Notes under the pieces: model-generated | Seen by the model: only the letters and a program-made list of their open reading frames with translations | Told to the model about the DNA's origin: nothing | The model's database searches: none | Origin: Halicephalobus mephisto | Lineage: Eukaryota > Nematoda > Chromadorea > Rhabditida > Panagrolaimidae | Length of the DNA stretch: 64,000 bases | Assembly: GCA_009193035.1 (NCBI GenBank) | Contig: SWDT01000006.1 | Location: forward strand, 248,001 to 312,000 | Reading direction: 5' to 3' | Shown: one piece after another, positions 12,533-24,116 of the stretch | How the letters are laid out: each line of letters begins with the position of its first letter | How positions within the stretch are numbered: the first letter of the stretch is position 1 | Program-made: the position numbers and the translations under genes

Positions 12533-12835
12533 TCAGTCACTATTTGGTGACTTTTCTAAAGGATTTTTTCAGATAGTGACTGATTTAAAAATCATTTGTC
12601 TTTTGTGGTCATTTTCCGAATTTAGTCTTGCAATCGAAATTGTAAGAATAGTGTCTATTTCTAGTCGTTAATCGTCACTATCCAATAAGTTTTCCAGTGG
12701 GAATTCTTCCGGATAATGCTCAAGTTTAATTATCAATCGTCACTATCCAAAATTTTTCTTTAGTAGAAATCGTTTGGATAGTGTTCGATTTTGACAATTA
12801 ATCGTCATTTCTAGTCACTATCCAATACAATTTCT
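12533..12835. repeat. Hairpin array 2 (GGATAGTG family)
   Basis: About four units alternate GGATAGTG and CACTATCC. The last unit is the cleanest: GGATAGTGTTC, a loop with GACAATTAATCGTC, then AGTCACTATCC. Linkers such as TTTAGTAGAAATCGTTT are themselves partly palindromic. Confidence 0.85.
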
Positions 12836-13355
12836 ACTGTCCTGAAGTCTTCCTTTCCAAACTACAATTTCTTTTTTTAATTTTTTATTTAATTCAGCAA
12901 ATTTATTTCCCAAAATAAAAACTCGAAAAATATATCGAATTTAAACTTGATCATGAACCCGTTTTTTCGGTGGCAGATGGTTGTTGCGCGAAGGCCATCA
13001 AAACTTTCCAACTTGACTCGAGCCAAACTTGTCTCTCTCATCTCATGACATCTGCTTTTTCAGATTTTGAATTTCTTACAAAATTGTGAATTACCAATTT
13101 TTCAAATCAGATTGATGACTGTCAGTTAATTATTTAAATCATGGACAAAATTAAGTTTTTTTCAAAATGAGATTCGATCGTGTTTCAAAGCGATTTTCTG
13201 AGGACGGACGACCAAAACGGCAGATGGTTGATGGCCATTTTTGTCCTCTTGCATGCTTACCGAAAACTTTTTGACTTTGTTTGAGTAGGAGGGAATTGGA
13301 TAATGGGCGATGGGGTTACTCTGAGTTTCGGCTTTCTAATTAAGGAAGAGTAATC

Positions 13356-13750
13356 GTGAATAGTGACTGAAAAGAAAGATTAACCATTCTTCTCAATCAC
13401 TATCCAATTTCTCTAATGGAAATTGCTTGAATAATGTCTTCTTTTAACAATGAATTATTTCCTCTAGTCACTATCCAACTTCCCCACTCGAAATCCAAAG
13501 GATAATGTCCATTTCTAACTATTCTTGATCTCTTTCAGTCACTATCCAACGTCTCCGAATCTGAACAGTGTTTACTTTTAATTATCAATTGCCTTTTCTA
13601 GTCATTATCCAACTTTTCCAAAAATTGCTTGGATAGTGTCTACTTCGACAACCAATCATTCTTTCCAGTCACTATCCGAGTTCCTTGATAGAAGTTGTTT
13701 GGATAGTGTCTACTGTTGGAAATTAATTCCCACTTTTCAGTCACTATTCC
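13356..13750. repeat. Hairpin array 3 (GGATAGTG family)
   Basis: Five to six units at roughly 75-80 bp spacing. Arms vary from perfect (GGATAGTGTC / GTCACTATCC) to decayed (GAACAGTGTT, GTCATTATCC), so the array is old enough to have mutated while keeping spacing and alternation. Confidence 0.85.
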
Positions 13751-14345
13751 GACGATTTCTTGGGTTTTTTAATTTCATCTTTATTCTTTGGTCCAATTCT
13801 CTCCTCCGGTAACCCAAAACCTAGAATTTCCTAAAATTGCCAACTTTGGATCGAAAACTTTTGCGTCAACAACTGTAACTCGAACTCATTATTTCAAGTT
13901 TATTATTTGTTATTCCTGATGTTTTGTCGTCTTTTGGAAAACTTTAATCCATCACAAATTTGGGCTTTTGTTTGTAAAGTGACTTTTTCAAATTTTTAAT
14001 TTCGCCAAAGAAGGAAGCCTTTAGTGGATTCTTGGAGGATAATATGAACAGATGCTTCTTCCGGAATGGAAGCCAGCTTTGTCCAAACAAGTTGGAACCG
14101 TGCGAAATTGCCCAATCCACTTTTGTCCTTTTCAAGTTTCCAATTCTCAAATTTCCCTTCTGGCAAAAGTTGGATTTGATTCAAATTGGAAGCCTTTTCC
14201 TGTTGCCAGGTAGCTCGTCTTTAAAGATAAGTTTTCTAATGGGATCCTAGGGATTTTGGAGGAATGATTTAATTTTGAAGAAACACTAGGGCTACAAGCC
14301 TGAAAACATCTGACATCAGTTTCGGCTTTTATTAAAAGGGAAAAA

Positions 14346-14620
14346 TGGATAGTGACTGAGAGCAACTGCCAGTTGAAGATTTGGGGTACTGTCTAAATTT
14401 ATTCCTTTAGCAGAAATCGTTTGGAAAGTGTCCAATTTTGACAATTAATTGTTATTTTTAGTCACTATCCAGGATTGCTTTTCAGTAAAAATCGTTTGAA
14501 TAGTGTCCAATTTTGGCAGTTAACCGTCATTTCCAGTCACTATCCAATATCATTTCCTAGTAGAAATTGTTTGGATAGTGTCTACAATTGACCATTAATA
14601 GTTGAGAATAGATACTATCC
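14346..14620. repeat. Hairpin array 4 (GGATAGTG family)
   Basis: Three to four units, with arms GGATAGTGACT, AGTCACTATCC and GGATAGTGTC, and linkers TAGTAGAAATTGTTT and CAGTAAAAATCGTTT close to those in array 2. Confidence 0.85.
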
Positions 14621-15489
14621 TCGAAGTTTTTTGAATAATTTTATCCAATTTCCTATTTAAAAAAAATAAAAATCTTCTTCCCTATTTCACTGCCCCTCCA
14701 ATCGCCTTTCTAATCGTGTCCCCAGACCGTTCTGTCTCTTCCATATTTGCAAATTATTTCCTTCTTGCGGTCGAGCAATCTGAAAGGATACTAACTCTCT
14801 CGGAAGCGGGCCAGCTGTTCCTCAACTTGGTCTCACCTGCCGATCGTGGGCAAGGATCTAATCCTCAGTCATGCTTCTTTCCGAAATCCAAACTTGAGAG
14901 GGGAATCGGCACTCTAATCCATGTCCAACTGTGGACGAAACTTATTACATAACGCACAAAAAACCCTTGCTGAGTTGTCAATCACCTTTGGCACCTTTTT
15001 CTTTCAAGTGGGTTTAGCTGGTCCTTGAAACTGCGATACAAAAGTTGATGGGTCCCGGAAGCTGCTTCAACTTGAGTTGGGAAACACAAGTGGACATCTG
15101 CGCAATTCATGGATCCAATAACCTTGGAGTTATCCATGATTGAAAAGACACACTTGGCGCCAGGATTTTCGAACTGAATCAGAGTCCAGATTTAGCCAAT
15201 AAAGCTGTTTCGACTTTACTTTAACATTTTTCGTTTTATCCAATTCGGAAAAATTTTACTTTCACAATCCAGAAGTCACTTAAGACCCAAGACCTCCTTC
15301 CCCGGACCCCCAACCCCCATTCTTTCCCTAAAAACCCAAAATTCCTTCATTCATGTTTCGAAAAACCAGAAAATCCAAAAAATTATTTCATTTTCCCTCT
15401 GGCTATTAGATGAAAGAAGTTGAAAAAAATCCGCGAGGATGGAGACCTTGATGTTGTAGAATATCCTAAAAAAGCACTGGATTTTAAAT

Positions 15490-15840
15490 CACTTTCATTT
15501 AGCAAATACTGAGTGAATTTTCGTAATTCTCTTTCGTTACGCTCAAATGACTTGATTTTTTTTGTTTATAATGAAAATTTTGTAAAATTAAAAATTAATT
15601 TTTCTAAACATGGAATCTGTTTTTAAAAACGAGTCAAATAAACGCCGGAACAGAACGCCAAAAGTTGAAAGTTGTTTTTTTAGATTAAAAAGAAATATTT
15701 TTAATATCAACTTTTTTCGGTTAAAATCACATTTAATTGTTCAGAATTTCCACCATAAGCAAAACAGAAAACTTATTAGACAATAATAAAAAAAAATAAT
15801 CGGAATTTATTCAGTATTTGTTAAATTAGAGAAGTTTCAA
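15490..15840. mobile_element. Palindromic MITE-like element, core GGAACAGAACGCCAAAAG
   Basis: One end (about 15,497) reads TTTAGCAAATACTGAGTG and the other (about 15,810) reads TTATTCAGTATTTGTTAAA, near reverse complements. The centre at 15,651 holds GGAACAGAACGCCAAAAG. The same core and similar ends recur near 20,280, 45,405, 55,630 and 56,790. No coding capacity, which suggests a non-autonomous DNA element. Confidence 0.7.
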
Positions 15841-16539
15841 ATTCGGATTTTTTGAAGCACTTTATGTATTTAAATTCAAGCCAGAATTTTCTTCTTAATT
15901 ACTACCTGGCTTTTTCTCATTGTTCTAATCACCCCAGCTTTCTCCCTTCTGTCATTAGCTACAGTAAACTTTTCATCTTGTTATCTCTTCAGCCAACCAG
16001 AAATCCTCCTTCCAACTTTCGTCAAACAGGCCCATTTCTACTTTGGACCCCGCCCCTTTCAAGTTGGTTTTTCTGGAATCCAATATGAATCGCAAAATTT
16101 CAATAAATCTGTTTCCTCGAGTTTATTACATGTTTGGCATTTTGAGTGAACAGAAATGTCAAAAATAATTTTGCCTTTGTCTCGTAGCAATTAAGATTTG
16201 AATTAAAAAATCACAAAGGTCAGAATTCGGTTCTTGACCAAGTTTTATTGCGAAACAGCTGACGGTCATGGCGGGATAGTGTAATGTCCAAGTTTGGGGA
16301 GCTAGGGATTCAAGAGGAGCAGATGTTTCCTTGTTCCTCAGTTGCGCATGTCCCTTCTTCCATGGATCGGCTTTACTTTTTTCGTGGTCCTTATTTGTTT
16401 CTTGAAAAAGCAAAGTTATGAAACGCCAAATGGGATTCATCATTCTTCCAAAAGTTTGGGTGTTTTGGAAGTTTCGAAATCTCTTGCTTATTCATTGTTT
16501 TGGGAACTGTCTTGCAGATTAGTATCAGCTTTCGTTAGA

Positions 16540-16893
16540 AATCGTCTGAATAGTGACTATTTTTAACGATTAATTCCCAAAAATAAACACTATCCAAGGA
16601 ATTTTTACTCAAAAACTAACTTGGATAGTGATTGAGAAATTATTTATTACTAAATTTAGACACTATCCGAGGAATTTCTTTTCCGAAAATCGTCTGGATA
16701 GTGACTATTTCTAACAATTAATTGCCAAAAATAAACACCACCTAAGAAATTTTTATTCAAAAATTAATTCGGATAGTGACTGTGAGAAATTATTTATTAC
16801 TAAATTTAGACACTATCCAAGCAATTTCTTTTCCGAAAATTGTCAAAATAGTGACTATTTTTAACGATTAATTATTATTTCCAGTCACTATCC
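16540..16893. repeat. Hairpin array 5 (GGATAGTG family)
   Basis: Contains a local duplication: the block ending GACACTATCC at about 16,670 and again at 16,815 is repeated with its flanks (GAAATTATTTATTACTAAA). This shows growth by tandem copying of a unit pair of about 145 bp. Confidence 0.85.
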
Positions 16894-17371
16894 CTGGATT
16901 TCTTTCTTTCCCTTTTTTGGCCATTTTCAAACTTGACAAAAACCGAACTTGTGATCTTATCTGCCAAATGGCGAGACAATTACCCAGCTCATTTGCATTT
17001 GTCCAAGTTGCCCAATTCCCCAGTTCCTTCCATCAGAAATTTTTATTTTTTTTCTTCAATAACTTTGGACTCGCTTCATTCCTTTGTTGACCAATTTAGT
17101 CAAAAATTTTCTGGATCTCTTTAGCCAATAAAACCAGAGCTCCATAAAAGTCAGTCAATTGCAAAATAACAAACTCTGTCTGGATTTCGTCCGCCCACTT
17201 TTCCAAGTCGCGCTCGACTCGCTCGCTTACTTTACTCAGCCACTCACTGACTGAAAATGGAAACTCGCGGAAAATGAAAAAGAACTTGTGTACGGTAGCC
17301 AACTTTTTAACGTTCGCGAATTATTTTTTTAATTGTTAATTTCAAATTTATAGACTTGGAAAATAATAAAA

Positions 17372-20300
17372 ATGACGTCAGTATCAGAAAATCCAGTCGA
17401 GAATCCAGAATCTCTCTTGCCAGTCTCGGCAGAAACTGAATTGAATATTTTTATCCCTCAAAAATCCGAACCTGACGCCGATATTTTCCAACAACAGCCT
17501 TCTGGATCGAGCAAACTGTCCTTAGCCTCGACTTCAGAATCCCACAGTGAGACTTCTACTCACAGCGACGATGGCAGCGAACAGAGCACTATTCCAGTCG
17601 GGACCACGACTAAGAGAAAAAGAAAACGGGACCCAAAAGAGATCGTTAGAGTCGTCGTCACAGAGGACTCCAGCATCAACCCCATCAAATCAGAATCCGA
17701 ATCCTCTTCTGTTCCTTCTCCTGAAGTGGCCAACGGTCCCGAGAAGAAAAGTTTTCTAAACACTGCTTTCTCGATTTCTGCTTTGTCTGCTAGTGATGTC
17801 GCGAGATTGCCACCTCCGCCGAGTCCGGAATCCGGAAAGAGTCTGAGTATGACTCCAAACAGCCCCAGGAGTCTGTCGCCGAAGAGCGTCAGTGCCTTGC
17901 CCTTCCCCCCTGATTGGAACACGGGAAGGAGATCCGGTAAGAGTTAGTGGTTATCCTATCGAACAAGAAGTTGGATAGTGACTAAGCGATGGTTAACTGT
18001 TCTTTAGACACTATCTGCTTAATTTTCTAGTAAAAGTTATCAGGATAGTGACTTCAAAGAACATTTAATTGCCGAAAACAGATACTATCAAAAGCAATTT
18101 CTATTAGAACAAACTTGGATAGTGTCTAGGAAGGCACATTTATCGCCTATTTGGGACACTATCCAATGGCTTCTTTCTAGTAGAAATCGCAGGATAGTGA
18201 CTTCTGTAGATGATTTTTTCGGAAAACAGTCACTATAATCTTCTAATGTCATCCTCACTTCAGAAGGCAAGTTGACATGTCCGACTCCTGGATGTGATGG
18301 CCTCGGGCATCAGACGGGCCTGTACTCTCACCATCGGAGTCTCTCGGGATGTCCAAGGAAACCTGACAAGGCGATCATCCACAGTGAGTTTTCTTTTTTT
18401 CTTGAAAAAAGGAAGTCAAATTATCGGGAGAACCATGACAACGACCGAGTTGGGTGCAATCAAGCGCTGACCGGCTGTTATTTTGCAATCGGTTGCCAGG
18501 CTTTGAAATTTCGCGATTTCCGAAAGCCATGTCGACAGATGGTAACTTTTGCATGAGAAATTTCCAAAAAATTCGGAATCTTACAACGAAAAGAGAAAAA
18601 TTAATTTTTTTTGACTTTGTGGATTAGGCAAATGTGCTCTTGAATCAAAGACGCCGATCCGTGGCAGGAATCCACTTGACAGGCTTCTCCGGAACCTTCA
18701 AAAGCGTCTTTCATGTTCTCTGGACCAATTAACAACAATTTATTTTTTGACCAAGTTGCTGAAATCTGATTCAGCTCCTGTTTGGCTTGAACGAAGCGCA
18801 GGCGGGAGAGATAACAGCTGCACAAATAGATTCTACTTTTGCTTTCTCATTTCTTCTTCGGTCTACTTCTGAACGAATTTGCTTGATCAATCGACAGAAT
18901 AATCTGGAACTCTTTCGAGGTTGCAAAAAAGGAAAACAGGGAGGGATTAAATTTTCGGGATAGTAAATCAAAACAAATTTGAGATTTTGAGAAATTTCGG
19001 ATGGTGATTGACTAAAATGAAAAATTGCCGACAAAAGTCACTATTTACACGAGAAATACACTTTAATAGTGTTCAGGATTAATAAGAAATCTTATTTTCT
19101 CATTTGTTTTTTAATTCTAGACTTTAATAGAAATCGTCAGGATAGTGTTTATTTTTGACAAATAATCGTTAAAAATAGTCACTATTTTAACGATTTTTGG
19201 ATAAAGAAATTGTTTGGATAGTGTTTAAATTTAGTAATAAATAATTTCTCACAGTCACTATCCAAGTTAGTTTTTGAGTAAAAATTCCTTGGATAGTGTT
19301 TATTTTTGGCAATTAATTACCAGAAATAGTCACTATCCAGACGATTTCTACTGCAAAGTAAAAGATGTGTAATTTCCATGGAGATTCGTTTATCCTTCGT
19401 CTCAGTCTCTATCCTAAAATCCAGAACTCCTTGTATGGGTAGTTACGGTATTCAGTCATTTCTTTATTGCCCAAGTTATTTCGCGCATTTTTGTCGGTCT
19501 TCTTTTTGACAAATTTGGTTTATTTGGTTCTTTGTCCAGAAAACCTTTCTCAATTGAGGACAATGAAAATTCCCAATTTCATGTTTTGTATTTCCCTTGA
19601 ATAATCAATGAACTCCTAAAATTTTTATTTCTTTCAGATTGCCTGAGGCAATATAACTTTTTAAGTCTTGGAATAATCAATTTAATTGAAGTACAGTAAT
19701 TTGCTTATTTTTCTTATTAGTCAAGTTGACTCAAATTCGAAAAAATTGAAAGTTGATTGTCACTTCGTCACTTTCTGAAGACGCAGCTGGCAGGAATTGT
19801 GACCAGCTGAGGACCTTATTTCCAGAACCCGATGAATAGGGACAAAAATGTGAAAGTGAACTTTGGATTCGGCATTTGGAGTTCATCAGTTTTTGTCCGG
19901 GGGAAAGGTCGGATAGAGTTCCCAGGAACAGACTCAGAAATGACAACAATCGGAATCTGCACTCCGAAATTGACCAGAAATTTCAGAATAGTGACTATTT
20001 TTAATTATTCCTATACCGTATAAACGCATTCAGTTCTTAATAAATAGTGACTTGAAAACCATAAAACTCAGTCACTATCCTTGCGATTTTTGTATTATCC
20101 TAAATTCCAGATTTTAAATCGCTTTAATTTAGCAAATGCTAAATGGATTTTCATAATTTTTTGTGCGACTTCAATAAGCCTGTCAGTTTGTTTTATATCA
20201 AAAACCATAAAATTAGGAAGTAATTTTCGATGGAAATTCAGCGCAATAAATACTTTTTTATATTAAAAAAGTAATTCTCAAACTTTGGCGTTCTGTTCCG

Positions 20301-23117
20301 AAGCTGATTTCACTCATTTTCGAAAAATAAAAATCTTTTCCATCACAAAAAATACTTAATTTTTAAGTAATTTTGATCATAAACGAAATGACAAAGCTAT
20401 TTAGATACGGTAGAAAGTAATCGTGGGAATTTGTTAAATATTCAGTGATTTGCAATGACCTAAAACCCTATCTCGCAATTTCAAACTTGAATAGTATCCA
20501 CTTCCGACGATTCCTCTCCACTCTCCAGTCACTATCCTCACAATATTCACTGAATTTTTGAATAATTTCCCTAATTAACTTTTCGAAATTTATTATCGAA
20601 ACATTTAGCAGGTGTTTGTCAATCAAGCATCCTCAAACTTGATTTGTCCATTTTCGAATCTCTGCGACAATTAATTTCCTGATTGAATATGCAATTGGGA
20701 TTCCTTCTTGGTTATACCCATTCTGGATGAAGACAATTTGGAAATTGCTCAAAAATGCATTGGTGTGATCAAACAGACAAATTACCTCACTTTGTCATTT
20801 TTCCTTTGCCAGATTTGACGCTTTTCGGGAGAAAAGTCTGTAATTAGAACTTGCTTGTGCAATCTTGATCCTTGAAAACATCTGGAAAAGAGCAAATTGC
20901 GGCTTGGGATCTTTTAACTAACCTCAAAGATTCTGGAGCAGGTGTCTCCGAAATGTGAATTTAAATTTGTCCAAAAACCAGTTTTTCCAAAGTTGAAGTG
21001 TTTTGAATAATGGCAGTTCTTTTTCTCGAAGAAAAACAAAGAAGGCTGTCGCTCAAAGTTGGCCCGCGAACGGCATACTGTAGATTCAAGTGCCAAGAAA
21101 TGCAAAAAGAACTTCGAAAAAAGGAGCCAATGGAGTCGGCCGTCGGGAAAAAAAGTTTTCATTGGTCAGCCGAAGTTTGGAGCGACCAATGGGAGGAACA
21201 GACAGATGGTGTCGTTAGAAAAAATAAGAAAAATAACACCAAAGTAATAAATTACAGTAAATATTAGGCAAAAAGTGGATAGTGACTGAAAGAAATGATA
21301 TACTGCTTTTTGGGTTGTTATTTAAGATTAATCATCTTCCACTAAAGAAAGCAGACCTGAATAGTGACTAGACAATGCAGGAAAATCCCCAAAATTAAAC
21401 ACTATCCTTGTGGTTTTTACCGAGAAGTAACATTGGAGAGTGACTGGGAGTAATGGCCAATGATAGAAATCAGACACTATCTTATCAGCTTCTATGTAAA
21501 TTCAAAGTTGGATAGTGACTGAAAGTAATGACTAATCACTGAATTCAGGACACTATCCGACGATTTTTATTAGAATAGTGAATTCAAAAAATGACCCAAA
21601 ATAACGACAAATAATCGAAATCGGTCACTACTTGTTGATAACAAACCTGATTAATTTTGCTTTCATTAATGTCAAAATTGGATTTAATCGAAAATGAAAT
21701 TTTACAGTAATTCTGATTTTGTGATTTCAGTGCTGGCCCTGCAACCAGAACAAAACATGAAGTGCAGCACCCCTGGATGCACAGGCAAAGGACACATCAA
21801 CTCAACCAGGTCCTCCCACAGGTCCCTCTCCGGGTGCCCCATCGCCTATCAGCAGAAACTGGCCAGAAGGTCCATGAAGCAGCAACAGAGATTCGGGAGT
21901 CCTAATCCCCAGAATCTGGGGCAGAATACCAACAATGGTAGTTTGAATTCCTCCCAAAGCATGGACTCAATTCTCTCCATGGTCCCGAAGTCCAACGTCC
22001 AAAAGTTACTTGAAGACGGACCTCTGGATTTGAGGCTAAAGCTGGATAACCTCAAGAAGGATTCCGAACAAAGGTAAGCATTTCAATTTTCATAAAAAAT
22101 AAGCCTAAAGTGAGCTATTGTCGAACATTTCCGTCTTTGATACTGGGATAGGATTTTCGTGGTTTTACAGTAGGAGATCAAGTTGTTCAATTTCGGTCCT
22201 GACACGAACGGTGATTTTTCTTAATTTCAAACATCCATAATTCAGCTGAATTTTATTAATTTTTAACAAACTTTTTCGAAAATAATTTTTGAATTCTCCT
22301 GTCTAATACCTGCAAAAAATTTTCAAACATTTGAAATCCATTGAAAATAATATTAAAAGCAGTTAGGTCGTCTTTCGTGTCAGGACCAAAGTTGAGGAAG
22401 TTGCTGTTTCTTTAATCTCTCCAGATTACTCTTGCAATATTTCGAAATCTGGAAATTCCCGAGAGTATTGAGGTCTAGATTTCTGGACTCATTCGAGTAA
22501 ACCAATTTAGCGCGTCGTCGATTCACTTTTCGTCCCATAAAGCTGACTTTTGTCGAGGCCCTTGTGGGCTTTTCTCATTTACAAAATGAGCAATCCTAAA
22601 ACAAGGCCGCGAATGAAAGGCCAAGTCGTAACTTCAGGACAAAAGAGCTCACTTCAGGCTTTGATTGGATTCTGGAAGGGAAAGTAAAAATATTTTTAGT
22701 CTTGAGAATTTGTCCGAAGCTAAAGCTATCGAAGAAGAACCTATGGCAAAAAAGATGAAAACGGATTCCGAGGAACAAGGACCCCAATCTAACTTCTTCC
22801 TTCAAAATTCTGTTCCAGAACTTCTTCAACAACACTTTTCTCGGTCTTTGATGGGAGGAAACGACCAATACATGAATCTTCTGAATCTGATGGCTGCCAG
22901 ACAAGCCGCCTCAGGGTTCTTCAATCCGTTCAGTCTCTTCGCCGGAGGCAAGACGGAGGAGAAACCGAAACTGGACCCGGGCTCCATCGCGGGCCAACTC
23001 GCGGCTGCCGCGGCTTTGGCAAATAAGGTTCCTTTGTATCCTACTGTGACTTCGCAGAATTCCAACAACTCGTCCATCAGCGCTCTTCTGGCCCAGCTCC
23101 AACAACAAGCTCAATGA
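17372..23117 (+). CDS. MYT1: MYT1-type C2HC zinc-finger transcription factor
   Basis: Four exons (17372-17936, 18264-18383, 21731-22073, 22700-23117) join in frame to 481 residues. Two fingers of the myelin transcription factor 1 type are split between exons 2 and 3: [14 protein letters not shown]...HHRSLSGCP and [14 protein letters not shown]...SHRSLSGCP. Each has the signature Cx4C...H...HRSxSGC that chelates zinc and contacts an AAGTT-type site. Family members act in the nucleus as neurogenic repressors; the C. elegans relative is ZTF-11. The N-terminal exon is Ser/Pro rich with a basic [10 protein letters not shown] stretch, a likely nuclear localisation signal. The C-terminus is Gln, Ala and Asn rich. 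The start has no in-frame rival and follows an acceptor (TTTATAG) about 20 bp upstream. Introns 1 and 2 (2 is 3.3 kb) hold hairpin arrays 6-10. Confidence 0.93.
17971..18238. repeat. Hairpin array 6, inside MYT1 intron 1
   Basis: About four units fill nearly the whole 327-bp intron: GGATAGTGACT...AGACACTATC, GGATAGTGACTTC...ACTATC, GGATAGTGTCT...GACACTATCC and GGATAGTGACTTC...AGTCACTAT. Transcribed with the gene, the intron would fold into a row of hairpins. Confidence 0.85.
19036..19350. repeat. Hairpin array 7, inside MYT1 intron 2
   Basis: Four units with arms GGATAGTGTT, AGTCACTATT, AGTCACTATCC and linkers such as GACGATTTCTACTGC. Part of the array resembles array 5 in reverse orientation (GTAATAAATAATTTCTCACAG). 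Confidence 0.85.
19986..20080. repeat. Hairpin array 8, inside MYT1 intron 2
   Basis: One decayed arm pair plus a good right arm (AGTCACTATCC at about 20,070). It abuts the palindromic element at 20,100. Confidence 0.7.
20100..20460. mobile_element. Palindromic MITE-like element in MYT1 intron 2
   Basis: The core CTTTGGCGTTCTGTTCCG at about 20,282 is the reverse complement of the core at 15,651. The left side has TTTAGCAAATGCTAAATGG and the right has TTGTTAAATATTCAGTGA, matching the ends of the 15.5-kb copy. More diverged than the pair at 55-57 kb. Confidence 0.65.
20488..20538. repeat. Single hairpin unit 9 (GGATAGTG family)
   Basis: A lone unit: GAATAGTATCC with the partner AGTCACTATCC about 40 bp later, loop containing CGACGATTC. 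Confidence 0.6.
21277..21631. repeat. Hairpin array 10, inside MYT1 intron 2
   Basis: Four to five units with left arms GGATAGTGACTGAAAG and right arms GACACTATCC. The conserved ACTGAAAG after the left arm shows that the consensus extends beyond the 10-bp core on one side. Confidence 0.85.
22179..22402. mobile_element. MITE-like inverted repeat in MYT1 intron 3
   Basis: The left end TTTCGGTCCTGACACGAA (about 22,191-22,208) is matched by TTCGTGTCAGGACC (about 22,374) in inverse, with similarity over about 28 bp; 220 bp overall. A diverged relative lies at about 12,062-12,230 (TTGGTCCCGACACG ... AAGACCAAAGTTGAA). No coding capacity. Confidence 0.6.
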
Positions 23118-24116
23118 CCGGGATAACTCTAGGGTCCCTCTCTGTAGAATCTGTAAAAATCCCCGTCCCTGTAGCTCAACCTCCGATCCAGCTTTGGTAC
23201 AAGCTTTAACTCTGTGCATAGTTGATGGCTCAAATTGTGCTTTCTCCCCGGATCCGTCCCTTCCCTACAGCGCCAAAGAAGGATGTCCATAGTTCCAACC
23301 TGTGCAACCCTCGAAATAATGAATCCATTCCAATATTCTCCAGTTGTCGTCTGTAATCTTGTTATCGATTTGCCAAAGTTTTTTTAATTAATCTGAATAA
23401 AGAAGAATTGAATAATCCCGAAAAACGCAATATTGAGTTGATGCAATTAAGGAAACCAAACCAATGACGAGATTCTGGATTCTTAATCTCGTTATCGGGT
23501 TATTTCGTCACTCAATGTCTGGAACCCAGGGAACGGGTTCGTCCCAGATCCAGCCCAACTTCGAATTTCCAAAATACCGTAAACAAAAAATAAAAACACA
23601 AAAATCAAAAATTAAATCCCCAAAAAAATAATTTTTGAATTTTCCAAATTTCAAACATCATTTTTTCAATTTTCGGAATTCCACAAACAAGGTAAAAAAG
23701 TAGATTCAGAGTCCGTAAACAACAGAACAATATCGATAAATTACGAAATGTATGAAAAACATCAAATTTAAACAAGATTCACAGCAGGTTCATTATTTCC
23801 CGATTCAGTTATGAATCATGTGCAAACCTGTTGTTTCCCACGCATCTCGCAACCCACAGATCAGTTTACTGTTTACAAATATTATCCCCTGTTCGCAAAC
23901 TACGAACCCCTTGTGTCATCCGTGTTTGTCTAGGGCAATCACTCGTGTTAACCTGCCCGTCTACAGTACACAGAAGCTTTCATTCCAGATACTTTTGGCA
24001 TATTTCTCTCCAAATCCTTCCTCAAAATAACAATTTTTACAGCAAATTCGCTAATCAATAACATCACCGTAATCTCAGTTACTACTACACCTACGGCAAG
24101 TCGTCTACCTCCAAGG
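23118..24116. other. Convergent 3' region between MYT1 and SLC25A46
   Basis: Holds the 3' untranslated parts of both genes. An AATAAA signal for MYT1 lies at about 23,396. The rest is AT-rich, with no gene or repeat that I can name. Confidence 0.5.

Larger units (their letters stand above)
8033..17371. other. 9.3-kb gene-poor region upstream of the MYT1 gene
   Basis: I see no convincing gene. Open frames here are short, lack splice context and are rich in Phe, Lys and Asn, as expected from AT-rich DNA. The stretch holds five hairpin arrays (listed separately), one member of the 350-bp palindromic element family near 15,490-15,840, and one 165-bp inverted-repeat element near 12,062-12,230. 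A less AT-rich block at about 14,690-15,200 and another at 16,950-17,280 stand out; the latter abuts the MYT1 start and may be its promoter. The remainder (8,060-10,530 and 10,660-12,050) shows only A/T runs. Confidence 0.6.

Noticed and set aside
12533..12835. CRISPR array, suggested by regular short repeats with spacers
   Set aside because: Repeats alternate in orientation, spacers are themselves similar to each other, no cas genes are present, and the genes around are intron-bearing animal genes.
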